A DNA stretch of 64,000 bases from Proteles cristata cristata (GCA_017311185.1 JAESUZ010005536.1:186001-250000), one strand, 5' to 3'. Shown: positions 22,690 to 33,894, numbered from the stretch's first letter. Notes: generated from the letters alone by a model not told the origin. Numbers and translations are program-made.

Positions 22690-23043
22690 ACATGGAGGCT
22701 GGGTTTCCTATTTGATTAACTAACCTATGGTACATTCCTATAGTGGGATAGGAGATAGCACTAAGATCATATTGTAAAATAAACTTATTGACACAAAAAT
22801 ATTCATGGTTTATTACTGACTTATAAAAGTAAGATATAAAACATTAAGTGCAATTTGAAATCACTTTAAAAAACTTCTAAATTTGGACACTGAAAAAAAT
22901 GCTAACAATATATGTGATTACTGCTGAGTGAGGGAGTAATAGTAATAGTGACTTTTGTCTTTGCGCTTTTCTGTAATTTCTAAGTACTCTACACTGAGGG
23001 TGTTTATGAATGTGGATATTATTTTTAAAAACTCACCAAAATG
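22690..23043 (+). mobile_element. L1 3' tail, older copy, sense
   Basis: CTATGGTACATTCCTATAGT, then AATTTGAAATCACTTT, then TTTGCGCTTTTCTGTAATTT and ACACTGAGGGTGTTTATGAA. This follows the terminal part of an old mammalian L1 with the same design as 59085-59430. Confidence 0.6.
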
Positions 23044-23443
23044 TCATTTGTTAAAACATGGATGGACATTATGCTAAGTGAAATATGCCAGACACAGAAT
23101 ATGATTTCACTTGTATCTGGAATCTAAAAACAAAAAAATGAACAAACAAAGAAAAAGAAACAGACTCATAAATACAGAGAACAAAGTGATGGTTGCCAGA
23201 GGGGAAGGGGTAGAGGGATGGGCAAAATAGGTGAAGGGGAGTGGGAGATACAGGCTTCCAGTTACAGAATAAGTCAAGGGAATAAAAGGTACAGCATGGG
23301 GAGTATAGACAATGGTACTTGAGTAGCATTGTGTGATGACAGATCCTTGTGGTTTATTCAAAAGCTGAATCACTACATTGTACACCTGAAACTATGTAAC
23401 ATTGTTTGTCAACTACACTATGATAATAAATGAACAAACAAAT
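23044..23443 (+). mobile_element. L1 3' end, sense, inserted at the end of another L1
   Basis: Motifs ATGCTAAGTGAAATATGCCA, GGTTGCCAGAGGGGAAGGGG, TGGGCAAAATAGGTGAAGGG, TTGTACACCTGAAACTATGT, then an A-rich tail. The likely duplication is AAAACTCACCAAAATG at 23028-23043 and AAAATTCACCATAATG at 23444-23459 (14 of 16). It is 5' truncated to about 400 bp. Confidence 0.83.
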
Positions 23444-23524
23444 AAAATTCACCATAATGAAGATACCTAGAGTTCATATAGCACAAACTTCCAGAGCTCT
23501 TCAAAAATGTTTTGTCACAAACTT

Positions 23525-23760
23525 TTTTTTTTATTTTACAATTTTTTCATGTTTTTTTAGTTCTTTGTGAGAGAGAGAAAGAGACAGAGCACAAGTGGGG
23601 TAGGGATAGAGAGGGAAGGAGACACAGAATCTGAGGTAGCCTCCATGCTCTGAGCTGTCAGCATAGAGCCCAGTGTGGGGTTGGAACTCACAAACGGTGA
23701 GATCATGACCTGAGCCGAAGCTGGACGCTTAACCAACTGAGCCACCCAGGAGTCCCCATC
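23525..23760 (-). mobile_element. CAN-SINE, antisense
   Basis: The target duplication TTGTCACAAACTT is identical at 23512-23524 and 23761-23773. A poly-T is followed by GAGAGAGAGAAAGAGACAGA and the reversed head. Confidence 0.95.
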
Positions 23761-23773
23761 TTGTCACAAACTT

Positions 23774-24829
23774 GGTACAGCTTTGTGGCAGCCAAAACAA
23801 CCAACAAAAACAGTGTCCTACTGACAGCTGCGCTAGAGGGTCTTTGCTTACTCTTGCTCTGCCACCTGAGTGGTAGTGTTCGGGCTGGAGTATATCAGGA
23901 CTCTACGGGGACACTGAAAAGGCTCAGTGTCCATCCCAAGGAGGAGTTTGGTTCCCTGAGCTTCCTCTCGCACTGTCTGCAAGGGGGAGTGCAGAGCCCC
24001 TAGCACAGTGTCTGGGGCTGCGGGACATTAATGAGAATTCTGGGCATGGACAAAAATTCCACTTACCATACTTCATAATGTTGCCTTCCTGCTCAGCACC
24101 CTTCCTCAGCTTGGCTGAAGCTTGGCTTCCCAGCCTTTCATGTTAGGGACCCCACACCCCTTCCACCAATCCCCCACTGCCTCAGCATGATCTGCACCCA
24201 GGATGGTACGTATCTCCACACAACTGTCCATGCAGTTCCCACATCTCATCTATGTGCCTGGTCCCATGCTGGGCTTACCCTCCGGAAGCCTTCATTAGCT
24301 CCTCAGGCTCACATTGGTCTCCCAGTCTCTCATTCCTTGGCTTATCCCCCACACTTGATCATGGGGGGGGTGGGGGGGACAATCACACCGATTAACTGTT
24401 TCCTGTATGTGTGGCAGGGTCTCTAAAGGGTTGGGGCCAAGCCTTGTATTGCTCTGATCCCCTCCCCCCGCCCCCACTGCCTTCTCCCAGCTCCTAGCAC
24501 AGGCCTGTGACATGACAGTCTCTTCCTTACAATGTGCCTGTTTAGTCTGCTTTCTGCTTGCCCCATCCTTAAGAGCAGAGAGTGACATTTTCCCTGCTCA
24601 TTCTTCTTAGTTTCTATCTATATGGCTTCCTCTAATGTCTTCAGCTCTCATTTAGCTGCACTGATGGATGACAAATCACTGATGTAGATAGTCCACAATG
24701 GTACCTGGTCGGTCCTCTTCTCTTCTCAGTCCCTGGCACCCACAGGGTGCTGCACCCTCAGAACCCATTGAGGGCTGTGCCTCCTTCGGTTCCTTCCCAG
24801 CTCTCCACCTTGCTTTTCAGGGCTGTGGT
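23774..24829. other. Mostly unique block with facing G-run and C-run
   Basis: Two long G runs at 24363-24378 (8 G, T, 7 G) and a C-rich run at 24459-24475 lie about 80 bp apart and could pair. The 24240-24620 part loosely resembles L2 3' sequence (GGAAGCCTTCATTAGCTCCT) but I would not assign it. Confidence 0.4.
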
Positions 24830-25060
24830 GGGTTATATTATCCATTTATTTCTTCACCATGCATTCCACACCTAGTCATGGAGCACCTTCTGTGTGCTCA
24901 TGGTGTGCTCACCTTCTGGGTACTGTTGCTCAAACTCACAGTTAGAGGCCTATTTCCCCAAATAGACTGGAAGCTCCCTGTTGGCAGATGTTATCTGTTA
25001 CAATTATTTAAATGTCCACACAATCTGGCAGTATGCTGATAAAGTTTGGAACATATTAAA
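24830..25060 (+). mobile_element. Possible L2 3' end, sense
   Basis: ATAGACTGGAAGCTCCCTGT and the following CTGGCAGTATGCTGATAAAG resemble the L2 3' end (GGAAGCTCCTTGAGGGCAGG and GGCACATAGTAGGTGCTCA). Strongly diverged. Confidence 0.45.
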
Positions 25061-26189
25061 CTGAAGCTAGTGAGGGGAAAGGAATGAACTAGAAGGCTAC
25101 AGTTTCATTCTGTAACTCTCCCCTTTGTGGTTAGACTACAGAGATGATGTAAAGACAAGGAAAAATTCCTACTCTAGCAGAGAGAGTAGAGGCTTTGTTT
25201 TTTTTCTGAGTTCAGGCCAGACAAAAAGCGGGACAGTGATGTATGTGCAAGCACTCTTCAGATGGGAGACTATGTCACAAACATGAAGCCCCATCGTCAG
25301 CATGGTCTGCATGATCTATACCTGCTGTGGAACGTTTGATTCCAAACAATAAGCAACCAAGTCATCCCATTTTGCAAGTTCTGCAACCGGCAGCAAAATA
25401 TAGCCTGAAAAGAAAGCTGATAGCCTCACAAAACCCAAATGAAAGATAAAATGAGCAAGAACAGCCACATACCCGAAGAGAGAGCAAACCCACACCGCTT
25501 GGAGCAAGAAATCCTCTAATTGCCTCCACACCCCTGCTCCCTTCCATCTGCTTGCCTTTAAGGAAGCCCAACCACAGAGCTCCCTGCAGCTGCAAAGAAA
25601 GGAAAGGCGTTCGGAGGGTCTGGATGGCTGCGGCAGGCAGGGGCCAACAGTAAGGACAGAAGTTCCCCAAGCAAGACCGAACAGTGCAGCGGATGACAGA
25701 TTCTATGTTTGTTGCACAAAACTGAGCCAACAACGTCTTCTGGTTGTGAGACCACATGAAATAATAACAGGACTCATTCCTGGGAGGAAGGCAGCGGTAA
25801 CACGCGTGGGCAGAAACGCTGCAGCGGAAGACGCATCTGGTCCAGGGAGTCGCAAGGGGCCTAAGCTGTAAGAGGTTTCCCACGGGGAAGTGATTCCTGC
25901 GTAGTGTGCTGTAACTCAGACTTGACAAACCTCCCAGGTGACAATCTGGGTCTTTAGGAATGCCAACTTTCTGATTTTGGTGTCATTTTGATCATTCCTC
26001 TCCTGCTGTCCCTACCTCAATCTCCCCGGTCCCAGTCCTCACCCCTTCTGGGCTGCCCCGTGCTCAGGACTTTCCCCTCTGTCCCCACAGTCTGAGGGAG
26101 CCCCGTACGGAGCAATTAGTGCAGTTTTTTGTTTTTTTTTTTTTTTTTTAAGTCACAGTAACTTAGAGAACAGACAGTCAATTATTAGA
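25061..26189. other. Unique block with CpG-enriched patch and longest open frame
   Basis: By hand count 15 CpGs fall in 25561-25920, far more than in the surrounding DNA. The longest open frame of the window (188 codons, minus, 25362-25928) overlaps it, is Cys-rich and has no recognised domain. A donor-like CCAG|GTGACA lies at 25937 on plus. A T run sits at about 26127-26149. This could be a small regulatory element or a noncoding first exon, but no direct evidence shows either. Confidence 0.45.
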
Positions 26190-26270
26190 TGCTGAGACTG
26201 AGGTATACAGAGCCCGAGATCAGATGTGGTCATCCTACCAGCTGGTGGCAGGGATTTGAGCCCTCACCAG
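26190..26270 (-). mobile_element. MIR fragment, antisense
   Basis: GCTGAGACTGAGGTATACAG and ACCAGCTGGTGGCAGGGATT follow the reverse MIR order (GAAACTGAGGC and AGCTAGTAAGTGGCAGAG). Confidence 0.5.
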
Positions 26271-26336
26271 GGATTTGTCATACCATACAACATATCACAC
26301 ATGAGAGAAAAGGGAAACCACTGCTTAGTGACCTTA

Positions 26337-26475
26337 GCGAGGGGCCTGACACTATGTTAGGTGGCTTCACATGCTTTATTCGAGCTCAAACCTTACATGG
26401 GTTGGGCTCAAAGAAGTTAAGCACTTTTCCTCAAGTCTCACAGCCAGTAATGGCAGAAGCTGGGGTCCACACATC
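26337..26475 (-). mobile_element. MIR SINE, antisense
   Basis: GGGCCTGACACTATGTTAGG, then AAGAAGTTAAGCACTTTTCC, then CACAGCCAGTAATGGCAGAA. Clear reverse MIR order. The 132-codon plus frame starting here is an accident. Confidence 0.68.
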
Positions 26476-27534
26476 CAGTCTGATGACAAAGCCTGCTCTT
26501 CCTTCAACCTGGGATACCTGAAATGGTTCAGGATGAAGGAAGCTGATGGAATAGTTAACTCAAGAGACAGATACCTCTTGAAGGCTTTCAATTCTGCGCA
26601 GGATATAGTAAAAGGAGAAGAGTATAATGGTATAAACATCAGTGAGTCACCTGGGACCAAGACTCCATCAGAATTTTGGAAATCAGGGGGAAGGACTGTT
26701 ACTAGAAACTTCTTGGTTTCCTGGTGTGAGCATAGTTTTGCAATTTGTGGGGACCCTGGAGGATTCTAGAGAGCGGCTTTCCTTTCTCTAAGCAGCTTCC
26801 TCCTCCAGAGCAGGCTAAAGCTAGGAGGGCAGAGCTTTCCCTGGATCAAGAGCATGGCCTCAAGCACTGAAAGGCAGGCTGGGTAATGCCAATGGCAGCC
26901 AAGCTTGGGCCGCTAGGACACACGGGGCCCTCTGCGGAAGTGGGAAAGGGCCTGTTGGGCTGTACTGTCAGCAACAAAATGCCCCCAGGAGGCCCTTGAA
27001 CAGTGTCTTTACCTCCAGCCATTCTTCCCAACAGAACATAGCAGAGCAGACCAGGCCAGATCGCCATCAGAGCAGGGGCTGTGTCACATAGTGCAGTGGT
27101 GTGGGTGGCTCAGTTGTTGTGTATGTAAATCAAATTGAGTATGCAATATGTTCCTTTGAGTAAATGATGGAATCCCACCTACAGGGTCAGAACTGGAAAA
27201 GAGAAATGTCCATCATCATGTCCAGCTCTAGCCTCCACAAGCAGCAACAGCGAGGAGGCTTCCAGAGCTGTTGGCTCACAGACACCACCCCAGAGGCTCT
27301 GTTTCTCCATCAGTTTTCTGAGTTCTCTCAGACCTCAGCAGTTGATATTGTTTAGGGACATCTCCAAGTAATTTCTATCCCCGGCTCGGTATGCCTAAGA
27401 TTACAGTTCAACCAACTCTCAAATCTGTCTCTTTGGAACAGATATCAATAGGATACGTATCTGAAAATAACTTGTGTGTTTTGTCCACTGCTTGCTAAGA
27501 CAAAGTATCCTTCTGTTGGAATTCCACTCTACCA
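26476..27534. other. Unique block, nothing recognised
   Basis: No repeat or exon signal I can defend. Confidence 0.35.
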
Positions 27535-28025
27535 ACATTTTATTGTGAAAAATCATCAAATACATAGCTCTAATAGTTTTACATTGAATATCTGTCTAGT
27601 TCTAACATTAACATTATATTGTATTTGGTCGATCATATAGCTATCCATCTACCATACTGCAAAACTTTTATCTACACATTAAATAACTTTACATCGAACA
27701 TCTACCTAGCTTCTAACATTAACGCTCTATATACTCTAGGGGCACTTGAGTGGCTCAGTCGGTTAAGTGTCCGACTTTGGCTCAGGTCATGAACTTGTGG
27801 TTTGTTTGTTCAAGCCTCGCATCCAGCTCTGTGCTGACAGCTCAGAGCCTGGAGCCTGCTTCAGATTCTGTGTCTTCCTCTCTCTCTGTCCCTCCCCTGC
27901 TCATGTTCTGTCTTTCTCTCTCAAAAGTAAATAAACATTAAAAACATTTTTTAAAAATTATACTATATTTACTTTATTATTTAGTGATCCATCTATCCAA
28001 ACTGTAAAATTTATCTAAGCATTTT
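27535..28025 (-). mobile_element. L1M 3' UTR, antisense, with internal duplication and a SINE
   Basis: ATTTTATTGTGAAAAATCAT starts a reverse L1 3' UTR. A segment of about 105 bp is then repeated: TTTTACATTGAATATCTGTC near 27578 and CTTTACATCGAACATCTACC near 27687. Each copy goes on to a CTATCCATCTAC- or CCATCTATCC-like stretch. The second copy is split by the SINE at 27739-27957. Confidence 0.62.
27739..27957 (+). mobile_element. CAN-SINE, sense
   Basis: Full length from GGGGCACTTGAGTGGCTCAG to a poly-A with an internal T stretch. The target duplication is unclear in the AT-rich surroundings (TATACT on both sides). Confidence 0.92.
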
Positions 28026-28074
28026 TTGTGGTCTTGACTCTTCTAAGCTGCTACTTGGGGGAAAGGATGGTTTT

Positions 28075-28245
28075 CAGACACCTCTGGGAGTGAATCCCTG
28101 CTTGAGCACTTACTACCTAGAAACGCTGTACAGGTGTTGGATTTCCTAGTGCGTCAGTTTCCACAGTTATAAAATGTGGGCAACAGTGGCCAGGGTGCTG
28201 TGAGGGTTAAATGCAATATGGTGGGGAAAGCACCTGTAAGGAAAT
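28075..28245 (+). mobile_element. MIR SINE, sense
   Basis: GTGCGTCAGTTTCCACAGTT, then ATAAAATGTGGGCAACAGTG, then TGTGAGGGTTAAATGCAATA. Matches the MIR consensus order. Confidence 0.72.
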
Positions 28246-28369
28246 GTAACAAATTTTTCATTCAAGGACAATGCAGGCACTGGCTGGCTCTCTCACTCTC
28301 TTCTCTATGAAACAAAACTGCAGTAGTCAAAAAGTAATAACAATAGTAAAAATAGTAGTCAGAACCTAG

Positions 28370-28470
28370 TAACAATCCAGGTACAGGTGGAGGATACATG
28401 GGGGTCCATTATGCTATAAGGTTTACTTTCTATAAATCTGAAAATTTCCATAATAGAATATTAAAAAAAT
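28370..28470 (+). mobile_element. Old L1 3' tail fragment, sense
   Basis: GGAGGATACATGGGGGTCCA, then CTGAAAATTTCCATAATAGA match the common terminal stretch of old mammalian L1s. Confidence 0.55.
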
Positions 28471-29378
28471 GAATTCACCACTGGATTTTGACAAGAAAAA
28501 TAAAAAGAATCCTGTATTTGAAAATTTTAGTAAGAAACTCTGAAGAAGTAATAAGATAAGAAATGATGACACGTGAGGCCGTGGGCCATCTCACTCTCAC
28601 AGATGGGAAGGAAGCACAGGGTGTAAGTACTTTGTATATTCTCCCCAGGTGACTTGGTTCCCTACTGGGTGAGAACCTTTGTACTGGCAGAAAAGTGTGA
28701 AACCACACTCTCCAGCATATTAATTGTGAGAATAAATACTTTGCATAATGCAAAGCTTGTGCCTCCAGCTAATTTGCAGGCAGATGACAGCATGAGAAGC
28801 CTCTGGTTTAGCAGAATAAAAACTATTTGTAACGGAACAGCTTTCCTCTGTAAGTCAGGGGTGGGTTAGAGGAGAACTCAATTAGACTGCATTCTCCCAC
28901 ATCACTATCAATGGTCTAGACTAGTAGAGATAAAGGGTTCCTTAGCCACTTTCAGAACTGGGGACCTGGAGAAATCTAGAGTAAAAAACAAAAACTGTGG
29001 ACAATATTTACCTGAGAAGTAAAAAGAAAGAGATTTCATTTCTTTCTTTTAAAACAAAAATGTCACCCTCCTGTGCCAGTCACCTGATTTCTTCCCTTCC
29101 CTGCTGTGGTTCATTCTCTCTTGTTCACTCCTGCTGGCAGCCAGGGGCAAGGAGGGGCCGCGATGGAGCCGTTCTGCTCAGTGAGATGGTGTGTGTGTCT
29201 GCGGACACTCGCAGGGGCAGCAGAAGTGGGGTGTTTGAGGGGTGGGGGAGGCTGTGCTGGGCCAGCCAGGCAGGGCTACCACAGGGGAGTGACAAAGCCA
29301 TGCTTTCTGCATGAGGACAGCAAAGAAGAAAACTATTAACAGGGGGGACCTGCACACAAGGGCATGTGCACACTTGTG

Positions 29379-29379
<1 letters not shown>
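28471..29379. other. Unique block, nothing recognised
   Basis: No repeat recognised. G-rich at 29140-29290 without a clear quadruplex array. Confidence 0.35.

Positions 29380-29416
<37 letters not shown>
29380..29416. repeat. (CA)n microsatellite
   Basis: About 18 uninterrupted CA units. Likely length-polymorphic. Confidence 0.97.
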
Positions 29417-29417
<1 letters not shown>

Positions 29418-29451
29418 CTTTAGAGGATCTGGCAGGATTTGTATACCCATG

Positions 29452-29715
29452 TGTTATTGACTCATGTCTCCCCCAAATTCATATGCTGCAGCCCTAACCT
29501 CCAATGTGACTATATTTATTGACATGTCTTTTAAGGAGGTCATTAAGGCTCAATGAGGCCACAGGGTAGGGCTCTAGTCCAACAGGTCTGCTGTTCTTGT
29601 AAGAGGAAGTGATACTAAGGATGTGTCTGTACAGAGAGAAGGCCGCATGAGAACACAGTGAGAAGGTGGCTATCTGCAAACCTCTTTGCGGAAAGAGGAG
29701 GTTTAACCAGAAGAA
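29452..29715 (+). mobile_element. MLT1 LTR (ERVL-MaLR), sense, partial
   Basis: TGTTATTGACTCATGTCTCC, then CCAAATTCATATGCTGCAGC, CCCTAACCTCCAATGTGACT and GAACACAGTGAGAAGGTGGC follow the 5' two thirds of an MLT1 LTR. The 3' third is missing. No internal viral sequence is present. Confidence 0.78.
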
Positions 29716-29779
29716 AAGGCCTCTTTTAGGCACGTGTGCCGGGAGAGACCCAGTGTTGGACAAAGAGGTGAATTTTCCA

Positions 29780-30060
29780 GCCTGAGAGACTGGGAAGAAG
29801 TGGCACTTAAGAGAGGCCTTGCAGCAGAGATAGGAGGAAGGCATCCTAGAGCAGGAGAGTGAGTCCCTGAGGTCCAACTGAGGGCACAGAGGTGGTTTGG
29901 TTTTGCTGTGGGATGAGTATGAAGTGTAAGATTGTAGTAGAACGGTAGGTCGGTCAAACAAATTACCAGTTTACCATGTTTAGGCCCTTCTCAGAGGCTA
30001 GTGGGAGCCTGAAAAGTTTTTAAACAAGAGGATGACAAAACTGATATATATGCTAACAAG
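29780..30060 (-). mobile_element. L2 internal fragment, antisense
   Basis: GAGAGACTGGGAAGAAGTGG, AGAGAGGCCTTGCAGCAGAG and AACAAGAGGATGACAAAACT follow the reverse order of the L2 coding region. Diverged. Confidence 0.5.
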
Positions 30061-30084
30061 GGCAAAGTCAAGACACGGAATAAG

Positions 30085-30275
30085 AATTTAGTAGCGCCAG
30101 GCATCATGTTAGCGCCACATCTTACCTCCCGTAATTCTCAACTACCACCTGGGAAAGTAGGATGGTGGGCTCACGGAAGTGAAATGACTTGCCCAAGACC
30201 CCACAGCTGGTTTCTAGGGGGGAGCTCAGATTTCAGTCATACGTCCAGCACCAAAGCGAATGCCCTGTCCATCCG
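30085..30275 (-). mobile_element. MIR SINE, antisense
   Basis: GCGCCAGGCATCATGTTAGC, then GGAAGTGAAATGACTTGCCC, then AAGACCCCACAGCTGGTTTC. Clear reverse MIR. Confidence 0.74.
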
Positions 30276-31599
30276 CCATTTAAAACCTTAAATCCAGTTC
30301 CCATGACATCATCTATTTTGCAACCAGAATGGCTATTTGATGGAACAGAGACTGGAATGCACATTTTGTTTAGGCTTAGGAAGCTGGCAGAGCAGCAGCA
30401 AAGACGCACAGAGCACCTCTAGAAATATTATTCACCCTTCTAGAAAAAGCAGTTTGTGAGCCGGTTCTTGTCCCTCCATGTCACAACACCAAGTTACAAA
30501 TTTTCCTATTATGCCCAGGACCAGTATCAAAGTAACCAATAATGGTAATTTGCATGTAAGCTACAAAAATGGGTAGGGAGAGCAGTTGCCCTGGGTAAGC
30601 TGACACCCAACCTTGACTAAATTTTTTTCAATGCAGTGTTAACAGCTACTCTCAAACACTCTTTGCCCAACTCCTGAACAAGCATCCAATATCCAGGGGT
30701 CCACAGTGCTGTGTTCTGGGTCTACAGGAAGGACAGACTTAGTGGAGGATGCCATGATCATTTCTTTTGGCTCTGTTGCTTATCCACAACCTCAGATATA
30801 TTGAATGAAAAAAGAGTAAAAAACTGGGTTAGAAACAAGAGTTAACGTTCCTTAAATACAGAAACCAAGTCATACCGTGACACGTACCAGCAGGAAGCAC
30901 TTAAATATTCTTAAATGCACTCTCCTTCAAGGGCAAACATTTTTAGTGTTTAGGAAGCAATACTTATGGAGGTAACTCGGGTGCTATTTTGAAAATTACA
31001 CGCTACTATTATTACCCTAAGATACAGTTGTATATGTAGAACAGTTTGTCAGGGGAAAAGGCAAACTACTGAAAGCGTCAATTCCATTCAGCACACCTAC
31101 CGTGCTGGATCCCTACTGTGTCAGGCAGGGTAACTACAAAGATCAGGATAAATAAACTGAATAGTACCAAAGGTTGTTTGTTCCAATCACTCAAAAAACA
31201 ACTGATGTCATAATGACTGTTTTTTTTTTTTTAAACTTTAGAACCAAATTTTAAGAGCCATTCCTTTGAAAAACAGGCATAATATTTTCCACTTCCTTGC
31301 CTAATCATGCCCCAGGGCTCATGTTCTGTGGCTTCTCTGCGAAATTTTCCTAACGCTGACTACCCCATTCCATATTCAGGAAGGCAGTGGGGTAGAACTG
31401 GGAATGTGTGTGTGTGAATGCGTGTGCATATGTGTATTATGTGTTTGTTGCGGGTGGAGGGGGGGTGTCTTCCTTTCCTATTTTGCTACACAGATATACA
31501 GTACACAGATATTACACTTTTCACATTGCATCCTATTTGTTATGGTCTCACTGATAAAACAAAACCCTAGGGTCATGTACTGTGTCTCAATGTACCTCT
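30276..31599. other. Unique block with minor repeats
   Basis: An exact octamer complement ATTTGCAT lies at 30548-30555. A weak antisense L2-like piece lies at 31080-31160 and an imperfect (TG)n at 31405-31450. No exon signal recognised. Confidence 0.38.
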
Positions 31600-31671
31600 G
31601 TTTTTCCAAGGTAGGAATAATGCCCATCACTGCTCCTTAAATGTTTACTGAGTGAATGAATGAATGAATGT
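31600..31671 (+). mobile_element. L2 3' tail with (TGAA)n
   Basis: TTAAATGTTTACTGAGTGAA then TGAATGAATGAATG is the usual L2 3' terminus (GCTCAATAAATGTTTGTTGAATGAATG). Confidence 0.55.
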
Positions 31672-32565
31672 TTTGACTGTGAGCTTTATTTCAGACTCCA
31701 GAATGTTTGATAGTCAAAATATTCTCCATGATGGATGTCAAAAATTTCCATGCATGCATATAAATACACTTCAGGATAAGAAGTTTGTTAAGGTGTAACT
31801 TACGTCCCTGAGTTTTGACGAATGGACACAATTGAGTAAGAGTAAGTGGTTCTTATACTTGCTTGGCTCCTGTCCTCAGGGCCTCTGACTGTGAGGCTTG
31901 GGTGCCAGGGTTTTTAACAACTCCTGTGGTGATTCAGAGAAGAATTCTTGGAGTAGATGATGCTGTGCACTGAATTCTAGATTTCCTTTCCTTTCCTCAG
32001 CCCCATCCCTCACTCTTCGTCAACTATCAGTATTGAAGATGAAACCAAAACATTTCTACTCAGCACAACACTGGAAGCAAAACCTAGGTACCTCAGCCAC
32101 TTGGCTGGAGTTAACTATAATTTCTGGTTGTTTAGCAGAAATACAGTTAATAAATGATATTTTTAAATGAACGCGAGACGGGATATTCACTTGAAGAAAT
32201 AAAAATGTCTTTGAATCAGAGTGAATAGAAGGACTATGATTTAAATGAGGAACTAACCCAGAAATACTGTAGGGAAGGGATGGGGTGAGAGAAGAAATGT
32301 GGCCTTACAACACACTGTTTTGATTTCAAATGCAAGCTTACACCTAAAGTTTCAGGAGCTTTGTGAATGACAGAGATTGACACAAGGTCAAAACCTAAGG
32401 AAGACAGTGCTGAAGGAAAATGGGGGAAATTCATTTCTCTGGTTTGAATGGTGTCATCCTTCAATTGCTGGAGGAGGCCACAGGATAAGGGGGAGAAAAG
32501 GTATTCTTTTCTTTAGCTTTTATTTAACTGAGAATGTTGGGAGATGTGGAATCTGGCCTCTAACT
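31672..32565. other. Unique block, nothing recognised
   Basis: No repeat or exon signal recognised. Confidence 0.35.
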
Positions 32566-32576
32566 AAGAATATGGG

Positions 32577-32769
32577 GGACACCTGGGTGGCTCAGCTGGT
32601 TAAGTGTCCAACTTCAGCTCAGGTCGTGATCTTGAAATTTGTGGGTTCGAGCCCTGCATTAAGCTCTATGCTGTCAGCCTATCAGTACAGAGCTTGCTTC
32701 AGATCCTCTGTCCCCTCTCTCTGCCTCTCCCCAGCTTGTGCTCTGCCAAAAATAAATATTTTTTTAAAA
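32577..32769 (+). mobile_element. CAN-SINE, sense, shortened middle
   Basis: Head ACACCTGGGTGGCTCAGCTG and box GGGTTCGAGCCCTGC. The target duplication AAGAATATGGG is at 32566-32576 and 32770-32780 (exact). The segment after GTCAGCCTATCAGTACAGAG is rearranged relative to other copies. Confidence 0.94.
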
Positions 32770-32780
32770 AAGAATATGGG

Positions 32781-33604
32781 CCAATCTTTTCCCGACTCAA
32801 ATTTCTATTTTTTACAAATTAGGGTTTCTATTTAGGTGAAGTCCAACATAACAAACACCAGGAGCCCATCAACATTCTTCTGTCATTCCCATGATTATAA
32901 TTATAATCACATGATTATATTATAATTGAATAGTTCAAGTAATAGGGTCAATGGCCAGAGACTTGACATTTAGTAGAAATGGAATCTGACCTTTACTGAT
33001 GTTTCACTGTGAAAAGCATTCTTGGTTTCATTGTGAATAATGCTCAAGATGGGCCTGATGTATGACTAGTATTTGACTTGTTAGAAAGAAGAAACCATCA
33101 TGAATCAAAACAGAGATATACTTGGTGTAAAAACGGCTAAAGACTGTATACTGTGCCTATGTGTTCTTCTGAGGTCCTGGGACACTACTAGTCTGCATGT
33201 GTGTTAAGAGTCCATGGATTAGAATGGATTTTTCCAAAAGGGTGAGTTAAAAAAAAAATCACCCTGGTTTTGAAAACTGCCACCCGGTTACCCCTAAGAG
33301 AAAGGAAATCATGGAAACTGTGGTGGAGACATTTGGAAGTACACTTCACAGTGTCATTTACCAGGCAGGGTATGTGGGTCTCACCAGCTGCCAGCTCAGG
33401 GGGAAAGTGCTGAGCTAGGGGTTATGACCAAACCAAGCGTCTCTCTGTAATTAGAGTTAGCTGGGGGAAAAGTGGCACACGGAGGACAGGAACACGTGGC
33501 CTCAGACTGGGGTGGAGAGTGGGGAGGACAAGAAAGCTGATTAAGTTTCTCTCGAGAGATGTCAATTAAAGACTCTCTAGGTGTGGCCCTGGACCACTTT
33601 GCTG
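32781..33604. other. Unique block with a 16-bp palindrome
   Basis: A perfect palindrome GATTATAATTATAATC lies at 32893-32908 and a partial copy follows. Otherwise nothing recognised. Confidence 0.4.
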
Positions 33605-33894
33605 CCCATATGCATAGCTGTGAGCCACATCAGATGCTTGAAACGTGGCTTGTCCAAACCGAGATGTGCTGTTGAGTATAAAAGACACACGGAGATTTCA
33701 GAGACTGAGCACAAAAATGTTTCAATAAGTTTTAATATTGGTTACATGATGATATAATAGTTTAGATACATATTAGGTTACAGTCTATTATTAAAATTAA
33801 TTTTACCTATTCCTTTGTACTTTCACATAACATGGCTACTAGAGAATTTTACATTACACATGCCCTTTGCCTTCTATTTCTATTGGACAGCATG
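33605..33894. mobile_element. hAT-Charlie nonautonomous element, same family as 13616
   Basis: GAAACGTGGCTTGTCCAAAC, CCGAGATGTGCTGTTGAGTA, ATGGCTACTAGAGAATTTTA and the end TTTCTATTGGACAGCATG keep the family order. Better preserved at the right end than the 13616 copy. Confidence 0.75.

Noticed and set aside
25362..25928. 188-codon minus open frame as a protein gene
   Set aside because: No recognised domain or splice partner. It overlaps a CpG-rich patch in which stop codons may simply be rarer. Kept only as a finding to test.
29494..29961. 155-codon minus open frame
   Set aside because: Lies antisense over an MLT1 LTR and an L2 fragment.
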